Assembly: GCF_000955975.1 (NCBI RefSeq)
Contig: NZ_JYJF01000002.1
Span: 168,270-232,269, forward strand
Length of the DNA stretch: 64,000 nt
Direction of reading: 5' to 3'
DNA from: Saccharothrix sp. ST-888
Lineage (GTDB): Bacteria > Actinomycetota > Actinomycetes > Streptomycetales > Streptomycetaceae
Shown: in pieces, positions 25,538-35,840 of the stretch
Layout: every line of letters starts with the position of its first letter
Numbering within the stretch: position 1 is the stretch's first letter
Notes under the pieces: model-generated
Database searches by the model: none
Seen by the model: only the letters and a program-made list of their open reading frames with translations
Told to the model about the DNA's origin: nothing
Position numbers and translations under genes: made by a program

Positions 25538-26842
25538 GTGCGTGAGTATCTGCTGGTGCTGTTCGTCACGGCGGCCGTCACCTACCTGCTGACCGGACCG
25601 GTACGGAAGTTCGCCATCGTCGCGGGCGCGATGCCGGCGGTCCGCGAGCGCGACGTGCACCGGGAGCCGACGCCCCGGCTCGGCGGGATCGCGATGTTCG
25701 GCGGTCTCTGCGCCGGGCTGCTGGTGGCCTCGCAACTGACCAACCTGGGACACCTGTTCATCCAGACCGCCGATGTGCGGGCGCTGCTCTCCGGCGCCGG
25801 GATCATGTGGATCCTCGGCGTGCTGGACGACAAGTGGGGCGTGGACGCCCTGGTGAAGCTCGGCGGTCAGATGATCGCGGGCGGTGTCATGGTCTGGCAG
25901 GGCGTGACGGTGATCTCGATCCCGGTCCCCGGCTTCGGCACGGTCTCGGTCACCCCGACCATGGGGATGATCATTTCGGTAACACTGGTCGTCGTCATGG
26001 TGAACGCGGTGAACTTCATCGACGGCCTGGACGGCCTGGCGGCCGGGATGGTCTGCATCGCCGCGACCGCCTTCTTCATCTACTCCTACCGGCTCTGGTA
26101 CGGCTACGGCATCAACGACGCCGCCCCCGCCGTGCTGTTCAGCGCGGTGCTGATCGGGATGTGCCTGGGCTTCCTGCCGCACAACCTGCACCCGGCGCGG
26201 ATCTTCATGGGCGACTCGGGCTCGATGATGCTCGGCCTGATGCTCGCCGTCGCCGCCATCTCGATCACCGGTCGTGTCGACCCCGACCTGATCACCGACC
26301 AGACCGGTTCGCAGACCACCACCGTGCACGAACTGGTGCCGATCTACATCCCGTTGCTGCTGCCGCTGACCGTGATCGCGCTGCCGCTGGCGGACCTGCT
26401 GCTCGCCGTGGTGCGCCGCACCTGGGCCGGCAAGTCGCCGTTCGCCGCCGACAAGCAGCACCTGCACCACCGCCTGCTGGAGGTCGGCCACTCGCACAGC
26501 CGGGCCGTTCTGATCATGTACTTCTGGGCCGCGCTGATCGCCTTCGGCACGGTGGCCTCCTCGGTGCCGGGCGCCGGCGGCGCGCTGGTGCTGAGCATCG
26601 CCGGACTCTGCCTGGTCGGCATCGTGGTGCTGCTGATGCCGCGCTTCCGCCCGCACGCGCCGCGCGCCGTACAGGCGTTCGTCCCGCCCCGGTACCGCAA
26701 GGCCGCGGGTGTCCGGGCCGAGACCGAGACCGAGGCCGAGCTGCCGGCGATGGCGGAGCTGTCGGCCGAGGACAAGGAGCTGCTCGGGCGGATCGGCACC
26801 GGGGCCACCGCGGTCGGCGGCCACGGCGACCGGATGAACTGA
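25538..26842 (+). CDS. wecA: Undecaprenyl-phosphate GlcNAc-1-phosphate transferase (WecA/TagO family)
   Basis: This MraY-family membrane enzyme moves GlcNAc-1-P from UDP-GlcNAc to undecaprenyl phosphate and so starts wall-polymer assembly. The 434-residue protein has about eleven membrane helices. Motifs are HREPTPRLGG, GVLDDKWGVDALVK (catalytic Asp pair), NAVNFIDGLDGLAAG, FLPHNLHPARIFMGDSGS and the cytoplasmic DKQHLHHRL loop of the WecA subgroup. GTG 25538 fits the GGAG at 25527-25530 better than GTG 25535. The position before atpI is the ancestral actinobacterial order. Confidence 0.94.
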   Translation: MREYLLVLFVTAAVTYLLTGPVRKFAIVAGAMPAVRERDVHREPTPRLGGIAMFGGLCAGLLVASQLTNLGHLFIQTADVRALLSGAGIMWILGVLDDKWGVDALVKLGGQMIAGGVMVWQGVTVISIPVPGFGTVSVTPTMGMIISVTLVVVMVNAVNFIDGLDGLAAGMVCIAATAFFIYSYRLWYGYGINDAAPAVLFSAVLIGMCLGFLPHNLHPARIFMGDSGSMMLGLMLAVAAISITGRVDPDLITDQTGSQTTTVHELVPIYIPLLLPLTVIALPLADLLLAVVRRTWAGKSPFAADKQHLHHRLLEVGHSHSRAVLIMYFWAALIAFGTVASSVPGAGGALVLSIAGLCLVGIVVLLMPRFRPHAPRAVQAFVPPRYRKAAGVRAETETEAELPAMAELSAEDKELLGRIGTGATAVGGHGDRMN

Positions 26843-26892
26843 CGTACCGTCAACTGGCGTCACTCGTAAGGCGGTACTGTTGAGCCGTCGGT

Positions 26893-26922
26893 GTGACAGG
26901 CACCACACCATCATGGTAAAGC
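26893..26922 (+). promoter_or_regulatory. Candidate promoter of the atp operon
   Basis: GTGACA (26893-26898) is one base off TTGACA. It is followed by an 18-bp spacer and TAAAGC (26917-26922). The zone 26915-26950 is the most AT-rich in this part of the window. The -10 match is poor, so the exact boxes are uncertain. Confidence 0.3.
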
Positions 26923-27128
26923 TCTAATCAAATAGTTTGTGATACCGTTCACGAGTACCGAGAACACGCCGAAAGACCTGACAGGTGTAGGACTTCTGTC
27001 CCTGGTCGGTCTCCCTCGACGGTCCGCTGTCGAGCTGCCGAACTCCGGCGGACGTTCTCGGTGCGGTGTCACCACTGCGTACCCTGTGCCCGTCCCTGTT
27101 TCACCGACATGCCGCCGGAGCTGCCGAC

Positions 27129-27566
27129 ATGCCGTCCCACGACGCCCGGATTCCTCTCCGTGGCGCCGCAATCCCCACTGCGGCCGCCGGAGTTGTCGCC
27201 CTTGCGATCTCCACCGTGCTGGTGGGGTCCAAGGGGCTGATCGGTGCACTTCTCGCGACCGCCCTGGTGCTGGCCTTCTTCGCCTCCGGGCAGGTCGCTC
27301 TCGACCGGATGACCAGGAACAACCCGCAGATGCTGATGGCCGGCGCGCTGCTGGTCTACACGACGCAGATCCTGCTGGTGGGCATCGTGCTGGCGGTGTT
27401 CAAGCACACCACCCTCTTCGACACCAAGGTCTTCGGCTTCACACTGCTGGGCTGCGCCCTGATCTGGACGGGCTTCCAGGTGCGCGCCGGGATGAAGGCC
27501 AAGATCTACTACGTCCACACCGACTCCGGGGACAAGAAGGACTCGAAGCCGGGGCGTCAACCGTGA
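27129..27566 (+). CDS. atpI: ATP synthase protein I
   Basis: AtpI is a small membrane protein at the head of many atp operons that helps assemble the c-ring. The 145-residue product has four hydrophobic helices (AAGVVALAISTVLVG, LIGALLATALVLAFFA, LMAGALLVYTTQILLVGIVLAVF, FTLLGCALIWTGFQ) and a basic, charged tail (DSGDKKDSKPGRQP). ATG 27129 has GGAG 9 nt upstream. Longer in-frame starts lack a ribosome site. atpB follows after 279 bp, a gap that may hold another promoter. Confidence 0.9.
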   Translation: MPSHDARIPLRGAAIPTAAAGVVALAISTVLVGSKGLIGALLATALVLAFFASGQVALDRMTRNNPQMLMAGALLVYTTQILLVGIVLAVFKHTTLFDTKVFGFTLLGCALIWTGFQVRAGMKAKIYYVHTDSGDKKDSKPGRQP

Positions 27567-27845
27567 CAAGCGTCTGCTGTCCCCCGACCGAGGGGGGCGG
27601 TGTTTATGCGGTACTGACGGACTGCTATCGTCCGTCGCAGCAACGGAGTGCGGGATGCGGCCAGGTCCCTCCGGTCGTCGGACGGATCGCCCCCCGGACT
27701 CGTGAAGTCTTCGAAGGCTCCGCAGCGCCAAGCGCAGCGCAGGGCCCGCGAGAAACCCAACTAGTTCCAGTGCCGCTACGTGGCCGCAGGCCACGCCGAC
27801 ACACCGAGGTTGCCGTAACCATGCGTCATGACGAAGGAGTCTGTG

Positions 27846-28655
27846 GTGGGTGCTGACGTACAGCTCGCCTCTGAGGCCGGATGCCACCTGAACTCCGGCT
27901 GCGGCTTCCCCGCCCCCGGCCTGAACGAGTTCGACTTCAAGCCGATCTTCTCGGTCGGCGGCGTCGACTTCAGCAAGCCGATGCTGCTCTCGATCATCTG
28001 CGCCCTGCTCGTGGTCGGCTTCTTCTGGGCTGCCTTCGCGAAGCCGAAGCTGCTCCCGGGCAAGCTGCAGCTGGTGGGCGAGATCGGCTACGACTTCGTC
28101 AAGCGCAGCATCGTGCTTGAGACGATCGGCAAAAAGGGCGAGAAGTACGTCCCGATGCTGGTCTCGATGTTCTTCTTCGTATGGATCATGAACATCATGT
28201 CCATCATCCCGTTCGCCCAGTTCCCGGTGATGTCGAAGATCGCCTTCCCGGCCGGCCTGGCGGCGATCGTGTGGATCACCTACATGACCCTCACCTTCAA
28301 GAAGCACGGCTTCGTGGGCGGTCTGAAGAACCTCTGCTGGCCGTCGGGCATCCCCGGCTGGGTCATGTTCATCCTGGTGCCGATCGAGTTCTTCTCGAAC
28401 ATCTTCGTGCGTCCCTTCACCCTCGCGGTCCGAGCCTTCGCGAACATGTTCGCCGGCCACCTGCTGATCGTGGTGTTCTCGGTCGCCTCCTGGTACCTGC
28501 TCAGCCCGAGCATCGGCGCCCTCTACGGCTCGGTGTCCTTCGTGGTGGCCGTCGCCCTGACCGCGTTCGAGCTGCTGGTCCAGTTCCTGCAGGCGTACAT
28601 CTTCGTGATGCTCGCCAGCAGCTACATCGCCGGTGCCCTCGAAGAGGCGCACTGA
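27846..28655 (+). CDS. atpB: ATP synthase subunit a
   Basis: Subunit a forms the stator half-channels through which protons reach the c-ring. The 269-residue protein has six or so helices. The essential Arg is in the fourth/fifth helix region FVRPFTLAVRAFANMFAGHL, and the end LQAYIFVMLASSYIAGAL is typical. Start choice: GAAGGAG at 27833-27839 sits 6 nt before GTG 27846. The upstream ATG at 27828 would place this ribosome site inside the gene. A gap of 81 bp leads to atpE. Confidence 0.93.
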   Translation: MGADVQLASEAGCHLNSGCGFPAPGLNEFDFKPIFSVGGVDFSKPMLLSIICALLVVGFFWAAFAKPKLLPGKLQLVGEIGYDFVKRSIVLETIGKKGEKYVPMLVSMFFFVWIMNIMSIIPFAQFPVMSKIAFPAGLAAIVWITYMTLTFKKHGFVGGLKNLCWPSGIPGWVMFILVPIEFFSNIFVRPFTLAVRAFANMFAGHLLIVVFSVASWYLLSPSIGALYGSVSFVVAVALTAFELLVQFLQAYIFVMLASSYIAGALEEAH

Positions 28656-28736
28656 GCAAGGCAGCCCCGCGGCTGCTCCCCGATTGTCCGGTGGCCAACC
28701 ACCACCGGTTCTCCATCCCGCAAAGGATTCGCTGAG

Positions 28737-28967
28737 ATGTCCGTTCTCGCCGCTGGTGTTACCGGTTCCGTCGCTTCCATCGGTTACGGCCTCGCCGCGA
28801 TCGGCCCCGGCATCGGTGTCGGTCTGATCTTCGGCAACGGCGTGCAGGCGATGGCCCGTCAGCCCGAGGCTGCCGGCCTGATCCGCTCCAACATGTTCAT
28901 CGGCTTCGCACTGACCGAGGCGCTGGCGCTGATCGGCATCGTCATGCCGTTTGTGTACGGCCAGTAA
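28737..28967 (+). CDS. atpE: ATP synthase subunit c
   Basis: This 76-residue hairpin of two membrane helices oligomerises into the proton-driven rotor ring. The polar loop is ARQPEAAGLIRSN, and the proton-carrying residue is Glu in FALTEALALIGIV. The Gly-rich first helix SIGYGLAAIGPGIGVGLIFGNG packs the ring. ATG 28737 follows AAAGGA. The single Glu and the absence of sodium-ligand Gln/Ser motifs indicate a proton enzyme. Confidence 0.96.
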   Translation: MSVLAAGVTGSVASIGYGLAAIGPGIGVGLIFGNGVQAMARQPEAAGLIRSNMFIGFALTEALALIGIVMPFVYGQ

Positions 28968-29008
28968 GTCCGGCACACCGGTAGCCCTTTTCGACGAAAG
29001 GTTCAGAT

Positions 29009-29566
29009 ATGAGCCCCGTGGTCGCCCTTGCGGCAGAGGAGAAGATGAACCCCCTTCTCCCCGCATGGCCCGAGGTCATCATCGGCCTGCTCTGCTTCTT
29101 CATCGTCTTCGGTCTCCTCGGCAAGAAGCTCCTCCCCAGCATCGAGAAGGTGCTGTCGGAGCGTCGGGACGCCATCGAGGGCGGTATGGAGCGTGCGCAG
29201 ACCGCCCAGGCCGAGGCTCAGGCGCTGCTTGAGCAGTACCGCGCCGAGCTTGCCGAGGCGCGTCACGAGGCCGCCCGTATCACCGAGCACGCTCGTGAGC
29301 AGGGCGCTGCCCTGATCACCGAGATGCGCGAGGAGGGCCAGCGCCAGCGCGACGCGATCGTCACCGCCGGTCACGCCCAGATCGAGGCCGACAAGAAGCA
29401 GGCGACTGCCGTCCTGCGCCAGGACGTCGGCGCGCTCGCTTCGCAGCTCGCGTCCCGCATCGTGGGCGAGTCCCTGGAGGACCACGCCCGCCAGAGCGGC
29501 GTGATCGACCGCTTCCTGGACGACCTGGAGGCCAAGGCCGCCGTTGCCCAGGGCGCTGCCAAGTGA
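29009..29566 (+). CDS. atpF: ATP synthase subunit b
   Basis: Subunit b is the peripheral stalk that ties Fo to F1. The 185-residue protein has one N-terminal membrane helix (EVIIGLLCFFIVFGLLGKKLL) and a long charged coiled coil rich in Ala, Glu, Gln and Arg, ending in a helical cap (VIDRFLDDLEAKAAVAQGAAK). ATG 29009 follows GAAAGG. Its stop overlaps the atpH start (GTGA), so the two stalk subunits are translationally coupled. Confidence 0.95.
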   Translation: MSPVVALAAEEKMNPLLPAWPEVIIGLLCFFIVFGLLGKKLLPSIEKVLSERRDAIEGGMERAQTAQAEAQALLEQYRAELAEARHEAARITEHAREQGAALITEMREEGQRQRDAIVTAGHAQIEADKKQATAVLRQDVGALASQLASRIVGESLEDHARQSGVIDRFLDDLEAKAAVAQGAAK

Positions 29567-30378
29567 TCGGCGCCAGCCGTGAGGCCCTGGCCGCCGGTCG
29601 GGAGAGCCTGGAGAGCCTGACCGACAACACTTCGGTGGACGCGGCCAAGCTCGCCGAGGAACTCGCCGCCGTCACCGCCCTGCTGGACCGCGAGGTCTCG
29701 CTGCGCCGGGTGCTGACCGACCCCTCGCGGTCGGGCCAGGACAAGGCCCAGCTGGTCGCCTCGCTGCTGTCCGGCCAGGTCTCCGGTGAGACGGTGGACC
29801 TGGTCTCCGGCCTGGTCCGGTCCCGCTGGTCCGGTTCCCGTGACCTGGTGGACGCGACCGAGGAGCTGGCCGCCTACGCCGAGATCATCGCGGCGGAGAA
29901 GGCCGGCTCGCTGGACGACGTCGAGGACGAGCTGTTCCGCTTCGGCCGCGTGGTCGCCGGTTCGCACGAGCTGCGTTCCGCGCTCACCGAGCCGAAGGCC
30001 GGCACCGCCGAGAAGGCGGCGCTGATCGGGAAGCTGCTCGGCGGTCGCGCCAACCCCGGCACCGTCCGGCTGGTCACGTCCCTGGTCACCAACCCGCGTG
30101 GCCGTAGCCTGGAGCTGGGCCTGGAGTCCTACTCCAAGCTCGCCGCCGCCCGGCGGGGCCGCGTGGTGGCCCTGGTCACCACGGCCGTCCCGCTGTCGGA
30201 CAGCCAGAAGGAGCGGCTTGCCGCTGCCCTGAGCGGGCTGTACGGCCGCCAGGTGCACCTGAACATCGACATCGACCCCGAGGTCCGTGGCGGTGTCCGG
30301 GTGCAGATCGGTGACGAGATCATCGACGGCACCGTGTCGAGCCGCCTCGAAGGCGCTCGCCAGGCCCTCGAAGGCTGA
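29563..30378 (+). CDS. atpH: ATP synthase subunit delta
   Basis: Delta (OSCP) caps F1 and holds the peripheral stalk. The 271-residue protein is longer than the about 180 of E. coli, as is usual in actinobacteria, because of an extended N-terminal half. The conserved C-terminal domain reads AARRGRVVALVTTAVPLS, GLYGRQVHLNIDIDPEVRGGVRVQIGDEIIDGTVSSRL. Start GTG 29563 overlaps the end of atpF. Two stem-loops follow the stop before atpA. Confidence 0.94.
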   Translation: MIGASREALAAGRESLESLTDNTSVDAAKLAEELAAVTALLDREVSLRRVLTDPSRSGQDKAQLVASLLSGQVSGETVDLVSGLVRSRWSGSRDLVDATEELAAYAEIIAAEKAGSLDDVEDELFRFGRVVAGSHELRSALTEPKAGTAEKAALIGKLLGGRANPGTVRLVTSLVTNPRGRSLELGLESYSKLAAARRGRVVALVTTAVPLSDSQKERLAAALSGLYGRQVHLNIDIDPEVRGGVRVQIGDEIIDGTVSSRLEGARQALEG

Positions 30379-30390
30379 ACACCAGCACAT

Positions 30391-30427
30391 CCGACCCTCG
30401 GTCGGGCGCCGACTCAACAAGAGTCGG
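30391..30427 (+). other. Two successive stem-loops between atpH and atpA
   Basis: CCGACC (30391-30396) pairs with GGTCGG (30400-30405), and CCGACTC (30409-30415) pairs with GAGTCGG (30421-30427). Neither has a T-run. They may stabilise or process the operon mRNA and set subunit ratios. Confidence 0.4.
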
Positions 30428-30527
30428 TAAATCGTACGGCCGGTTCATACGACCCGGCCGAGAGTCGAGTACTTGCGGCCCTCAATGGCGGGCCGAGGAT
30501 CGCAAACTAGGAGAGCAGGGAAGCCTG

Positions 30528-32102
30528 ATGGCGGAGCTTACGATCCGTCCGGAGGAGATCCGGGACGCGCTGGCCGACTTTGTCCAGTCGTACCAGCCGG
30601 ACGCCGCCTCGCGTGAAGAGGTCGGCACGGTCACTGACGCGGCAGACGGTATCGCCCATGTCGAGGGTCTGCCCTCGGTCATGGCCAACGAGCTGCTGAA
30701 GTTCGAGGACGGCACCCTCGGCCTCGCGCTGAACCTCGACAGCCGCGAGATCGGTGTTGTCATCCTCGGTGAGTTCGGCGGCATCGAGGAGGGCCAGACG
30801 GTGCGCCGCACCGGCGAGGTCCTCTCCGTCCCGGTCGGCGAGGGCTACCTCGGCCGCGTCGTGGACCCGCTGGGCAACCCGATCGACGGCCTGGGCGACA
30901 TCGCCTCCAGCGGTCGTCGCGCCCTTGAGCTGCAGGCCCCCGGCGTCATGGTCCGCAAGTCGGTCCACGAGCCGATGCAGACCGGCATCAAGGCCATCGA
31001 CGCGATGACCCCGATCGGCCGTGGCCAGCGTCAGCTGATCATCGGCGACCGCCAGACCGGCAAGACCGCGGTGGCGATCGACGCGATCATCAACCAGAAG
31101 GACAACTGGCGCTCCGGCGACCCGAAGAAGCAGGTCCGCTGCATCTACGTCGCCATCGGCCAGAAGGGCTCCACCATCGCGTCCGTCCGCGGCGCCCTGG
31201 AGGAGGCCGGCGCGCTGGAGTACACCACCATCGTGGCTGCTCCCGCCTCGGACCCGGCCGGCTTCAAGTACCTCGCCCCGTACACCGGTTCGGCCATCGG
31301 CCAGGAGTGGATGTACGACGGCAAGCACGTCCTGATCATCTTCGACGACCTGTCGAAGCAGGCCGAGGCCTACCGCTCCGTCTCCCTGCTGCTGCGCCGC
31401 CCGCCGGGCCGTGAGGCCTATCCGGGTGACGTCTTCTACCTGCACTCCCGCCTGCTGGAGCGCTGCGCCAAGCTCTCCGACGAGCTGGGCGCCGGCTCGA
31501 TGACCGGTCTGCCGATCATCGAGACCAAGGCCAACGACGTCTCGGCGTACATCCCGACCAACGTCATCTCCATCACCGACGGCCAGTGCTTCCTGGAGTC
31601 CGACCTGTTCAACGCCGGCATCCGCCCGGCCGTGAACGTCGGCATCTCGGTCTCCCGCGTCGGTGGCTCCGCCCAGATCAAGGCCATGAGGTCGGTCGCC
31701 GGCCGCCTGCGCCTGGACCTGGCCCAGTACCGCGAGCTGGAGGCGTTCGCCGCCTTCGGTTCCGACCTGGACGCGGCCTCCAAGGCCCAGCTGGAGCGCG
31801 GTGCGCGCATGGTCGAGCTGCTGAAGCAGGGCCAGTACCAGCCGTTCCCGGTCGAGGAGCAGGTCGTCTCCATCTGGGCCGGCACCACCGGCAAGCTGGA
31901 CGACGTCCCGGTCGCCGACATCCGTCGTTTCGAGCGCGAGTTCCTGGACCACCTGCGCATCGAGAAGAAGGACCTGCTGGCCGCGATCGTCGAGACCGCC
32001 AAGCTGGAGGACGGCACCATCGACGCCCTCACCGAGGCGATCAACGCCTTCAAGCTGGGCTTCACCACGGCTGACGGCAAGCTGCTCTCCGAGCAGGCCT
32101 GA
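30528..32102 (+). CDS. atpA: ATP synthase subunit alpha
   Basis: Alpha is the non-catalytic nucleotide-binding subunit of the F1 hexamer. The product is 524 residues. The beta-barrel domain runs to about 95, and Walker A is GDRQTGKTAVAIDAI near 172. The signature ALEYTTIVAAPASDPAGFKYLAPYTG follows, then the Walker B region LIIFDDLSKQA and the arginine-finger region PAVNVGISVSRVGGSAQ. GGAGAGCAGGGAAG precedes ATG 30528. The mycobacterial C-terminal extension that represses ATP hydrolysis is not obvious here, since the protein ends ADGKLLSEQA. Confidence 0.97.
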   Translation: MAELTIRPEEIRDALADFVQSYQPDAASREEVGTVTDAADGIAHVEGLPSVMANELLKFEDGTLGLALNLDSREIGVVILGEFGGIEEGQTVRRTGEVLSVPVGEGYLGRVVDPLGNPIDGLGDIASSGRRALELQAPGVMVRKSVHEPMQTGIKAIDAMTPIGRGQRQLIIGDRQTGKTAVAIDAIINQKDNWRSGDPKKQVRCIYVAIGQKGSTIASVRGALEEAGALEYTTIVAAPASDPAGFKYLAPYTGSAIGQEWMYDGKHVLIIFDDLSKQAEAYRSVSLLLRRPPGREAYPGDVFYLHSRLLERCAKLSDELGAGSMTGLPIIETKANDVSAYIPTNVISITDGQCFLESDLFNAGIRPAVNVGISVSRVGGSAQIKAMRSVAGRLRLDLAQYRELEAFAAFGSDLDAASKAQLERGARMVELLKQGQYQPFPVEEQVVSIWAGTTGKLDDVPVADIRRFEREFLDHLRIEKKDLLAAIVETAKLEDGTIDALTEAINAFKLGFTTADGKLLSEQA

Positions 32103-32134
32103 GTCCGGTAGCGAGGGAAAGGACGTAACGACCC

Positions 32135-33049
32135 ATGGGAGCACAGCTTCGGGTCTACAAGCGCCGGATCCGCTCTGTCACCGCGACGAAGAAGATCACC
32201 AAGGCGATGGAGATGATCTCCGCGTCGCGCATCGTCAAGGCGCAGCGCGCGGTGGCCGCCTCCACTCCGTACGCCGATGAGCTCACCAGGGCGGTGACGG
32301 CGGTGGCCACCCGGTCCAACGCCAAGCACCCGCTCACCACCGAGAAGCCGGGCGCCTCGCGCGCCGCGGTCCTGCTGATCACGGCCGACCGTGGTCTGGC
32401 GGGCGGCTACTCGACCAACGCCATCAAGCAGGCGGTCGCGCTCTCCGCGCAGCTCCGTGCCGAGGGCAAGGACGTGGTGACGTACATCGTCGGGCGCAAG
32501 GGTGTCTCGTACTACAACTTCCGCGACCTCGTGGTCGCGGGGTCGTGGACGGGCTTCTCCGACAAGCCGACGTACGGCGACGCGAAGGCCGTGGCGAGCG
32601 ACCTGATCGAGGCCTTCGTGGCCGAGACCGGTGGCGTGGACGAGCTGCACCTGGTCTCCACCAGGTTCGAGTCCATGCTGACTCAGACCGCGGTGGACGC
32701 CCGGCTGCTGCCGCTGAAGCTGGACGAGGTCCAGCTCAGCGACGAGTCGAAGGCCAAGCACGAGATCTTCCCGCTCTACGACTTCGAGCCGTCGGCCGAG
32801 GGCGTCCTGGACGCCCTGCTGCCGCGCTACGTCGAGAGCCGGATCTACAACGCGCTGCTGCAGTCGGCCGCCTCGGAGCACGCCGCTCGCCGGCGCGCGA
32901 TGAAGAGCGCGACGGACAACGCCGGCGAGCTCATCAAGTCGCTGACGCGGCTTGCCAACTCGGCCCGTCAGGCCGAGATCACCCAGGAAATCAGCGAGAT
33001 CGTCGGTGGCGCCAACGCGCTGGCCGACGCTAGCGCGGGGAGCGAATGA
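32135..33049 (+). CDS. atpG: ATP synthase subunit gamma
   Basis: Gamma is the rotating central shaft. The 304-residue protein has the N-terminal helix RVYKRRIRSVTATKKITKAMEMISASRIVKAQ and the C-terminal helix NAGELIKSLTRLANSARQAEITQEISEIVGGA, which pair as the antiparallel coiled coil inside alpha3beta3. The globular Rossmann-like middle includes LLITADRGLAGGYSTNAIK. GAAAGGA precedes ATG 32135. Its stop touches the start region of atpD. Confidence 0.96.
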   Translation: MGAQLRVYKRRIRSVTATKKITKAMEMISASRIVKAQRAVAASTPYADELTRAVTAVATRSNAKHPLTTEKPGASRAAVLLITADRGLAGGYSTNAIKQAVALSAQLRAEGKDVVTYIVGRKGVSYYNFRDLVVAGSWTGFSDKPTYGDAKAVASDLIEAFVAETGGVDELHLVSTRFESMLTQTAVDARLLPLKLDEVQLSDESKAKHEIFPLYDFEPSAEGVLDALLPRYVESRIYNALLQSAASEHAARRRAMKSATDNAGELIKSLTRLANSARQAEITQEISEIVGGANALADASAGSE

Positions 33050-33051
33050 GA

Positions 33052-34497
<1,446 letters not shown>

Positions 34498-34522
34498 CCA
34501 GACCGGCTGATGGCTGACTGAC

Positions 34523-34563
34523 CGTGAGGGGTGGTCCCCGCATCCTGGGGACCGCCCCTCACG
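34523..34563 (+). terminator. Strong hairpin between atpD and atpC
   Basis: Bases 34523-34539 pair with 34547-34563: 17 pairs with one G-T wobble at 34532/34554 and a 7-nt loop. It starts 26 bp after the atpD stop, inside the operon. It could end part of the transcripts so that epsilon is made at a lower level or from its own promoter. TATTCT at 34628-34633 is a possible -10 for the latter. Confidence 0.7.
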
Positions 34564-34695
34564 CGCAAACGGCTGTGATCCCGGTCATCTCCGTGTCCTT
34601 CGTTTCTTTTCGGGGGCACGGGCCCGTTATTCTTACCGAAACTACCGAGTAATCGGGCCTGCTCCGATTTCTCGGCAAGAGCCTAGGAGCCCACG

Positions 34696-35076
34696 TTGGC
34701 TGAGCTGCACGTCGAGCTGGTCGCAGCCGACCGCAAGGTGTGGTCCGGTGCGGCCACCATCGTTGTCGCCCGTACGGCCTCCGGTGACACCGGCATCATG
34801 CCGGGCCACACCCCGGTGCTGAGCGTGCTGGAGTCCGGTCCGGTCACCATCCGCACCACCGAGGGCGGCACCGTCGTCGCCGCGGTGCACGGTGGCTTCA
34901 TCTCCTTCGCCGACAACAAGCTGTCTCTGCTCGCGGAGATCGCCGAGCTGGCGGACGAGATCGATGTCGCCCGTGCCGAGCGGGCGCTGGAGAACGCGAA
35001 GAGCGAGCTCGACGCCCACGCGGAGCGTCGCGCCGAGGTCCGCCTCGTCGCGGCCCGCGGCCTGAAGGCCGCCTGA
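34696..35076 (+). CDS. atpC: ATP synthase subunit epsilon
   Basis: Epsilon sits at the foot of the shaft and can inhibit ATP hydrolysis. The 126-residue protein has an N-terminal beta sandwich (AELHVELVAADRKVWSG, GDTGIMPGHTPVLSVLESG, VHGGFISFADNKLSLLAEIAELADEID) and a C-terminal helical pair (VARAERALENAKSELD...RRAEVRLVAARGLKAA). The start is TTG 34696 with TAGGAG 6 nt upstream. A rare start codon plus the upstream hairpin would both lower its output relative to beta. Confidence 0.95.
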   Translation: MAELHVELVAADRKVWSGAATIVVARTASGDTGIMPGHTPVLSVLESGPVTIRTTEGGTVVAAVHGGFISFADNKLSLLAEIAELADEIDVARAERALENAKSELDAHAERRAEVRLVAARGLKAA

Positions 35077-35200
35077 GCGTAGCTTGACCGACGGTCCCGG
35101 GGACGCGAGAGCGTGACCCCGGGACTGTCGTATCAGTTGGTAGGTCAGTGCGGTCGCTTGATACGACCGATACGGGGAACGCAGGTCAGCGAGGAGGTCG

Positions 35201-35716
35201 GTGAGCATGGTCCTCGCCCTTGTGGTGTGTGCGGCGGTCGTGGCCCTCGGGGTGGTCGGACTGGTGGCCTTCGCGGTACGACGCCGCGTGATCCAGCGGG
35301 TGGGCGGAACGTTCGACTGCAGCTACCGCCTCAAAATGCCGGCCGACGCCTCCACGCAGCCAGACCTCGACGAGAACGGCCGACCCACTCCAGCCTCCAC
35401 CCCGCAGAAGTCCGGGGCAGACGGCAAGGGGTGGGTTTTTGGTATCGGCCGGTACAGCGGTGACTCCATCGAGTGGTTCCGGGTCTTCTCCTACGCTCCG
35501 CGCCCGCGCAAGATCCTCCCCCGGCGGGAGATCGAGGTGCTCGGCCGTCGCTATCCGGAGGGCCAGGAGGAGCTCGCCCTGCTCTCCGACTCGGTCGTCC
35601 TGCGCTGTCTGCACAACGGCGCCCCGCTCGAACTGGCCATGAGCGAGGACGCCCTCACCGGCTTCCTGGCCTGGCTGGAGGCGGCCCCGCCCGGCCAGCG
35701 GGTCAACGTGGCCTGA
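35201..35716 (+). CDS. DUF2550 domain-containing membrane protein
   Basis: This conserved actinobacterial protein is always found just after atpC. The 171-residue product has one N-terminal membrane helix (VLALVVCAAVVALGVVGLVAFAV) and a cytoplasmic domain starting RRRVIQRVGGTFDCSYRLKM, followed by GKGWVFGIGRYSGDSIEWFRVFSYAPRPRKILPRREIEVLGRR. Function unknown. AGGAGG at 35191-35196 could serve GTG 35201 (spacing 4) or ATG 35207 (spacing 10), so the start differs by two residues. Confidence 0.88.
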   Translation: MSMVLALVVCAAVVALGVVGLVAFAVRRRVIQRVGGTFDCSYRLKMPADASTQPDLDENGRPTPASTPQKSGADGKGWVFGIGRYSGDSIEWFRVFSYAPRPRKILPRREIEVLGRRYPEGQEELALLSDSVVLRCLHNGAPLELAMSEDALTGFLAWLEAAPPGQRVNVA

Positions 35717-35770
35717 GTGATCGCCCCGCCCGAGCGGCCGGTCCCCGTTCGAGTGACCCGCCGTCCTACC

Positions 35771-35797
35771 GCAGACCGCCCGAACGGGCGGTTCTGC
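35771..35797. terminator. Hairpin after the DUF2550 gene
   Basis: CCGCCCG (35776-35782) pairs with CGGGCGG (35785-35791), extended by GCAGA/TCTGC with one bulged T. The loop is only AA, so the inner pairs probably open. It lies 54 bp past the stop. Confidence 0.55.
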
Positions 35798-35840
35798 TGC
35801 GTCCTGGAGCAGAACCGGACGGCTGAGTAGGCTGCCGCGC

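Noticed and set aside
27828..27845. ATG 27828 as the atpB start
   Set aside because: The GAAGGAG ribosome site would then lie inside the gene. GTG 27846 has ideal spacing. Direct protein data could overturn this.
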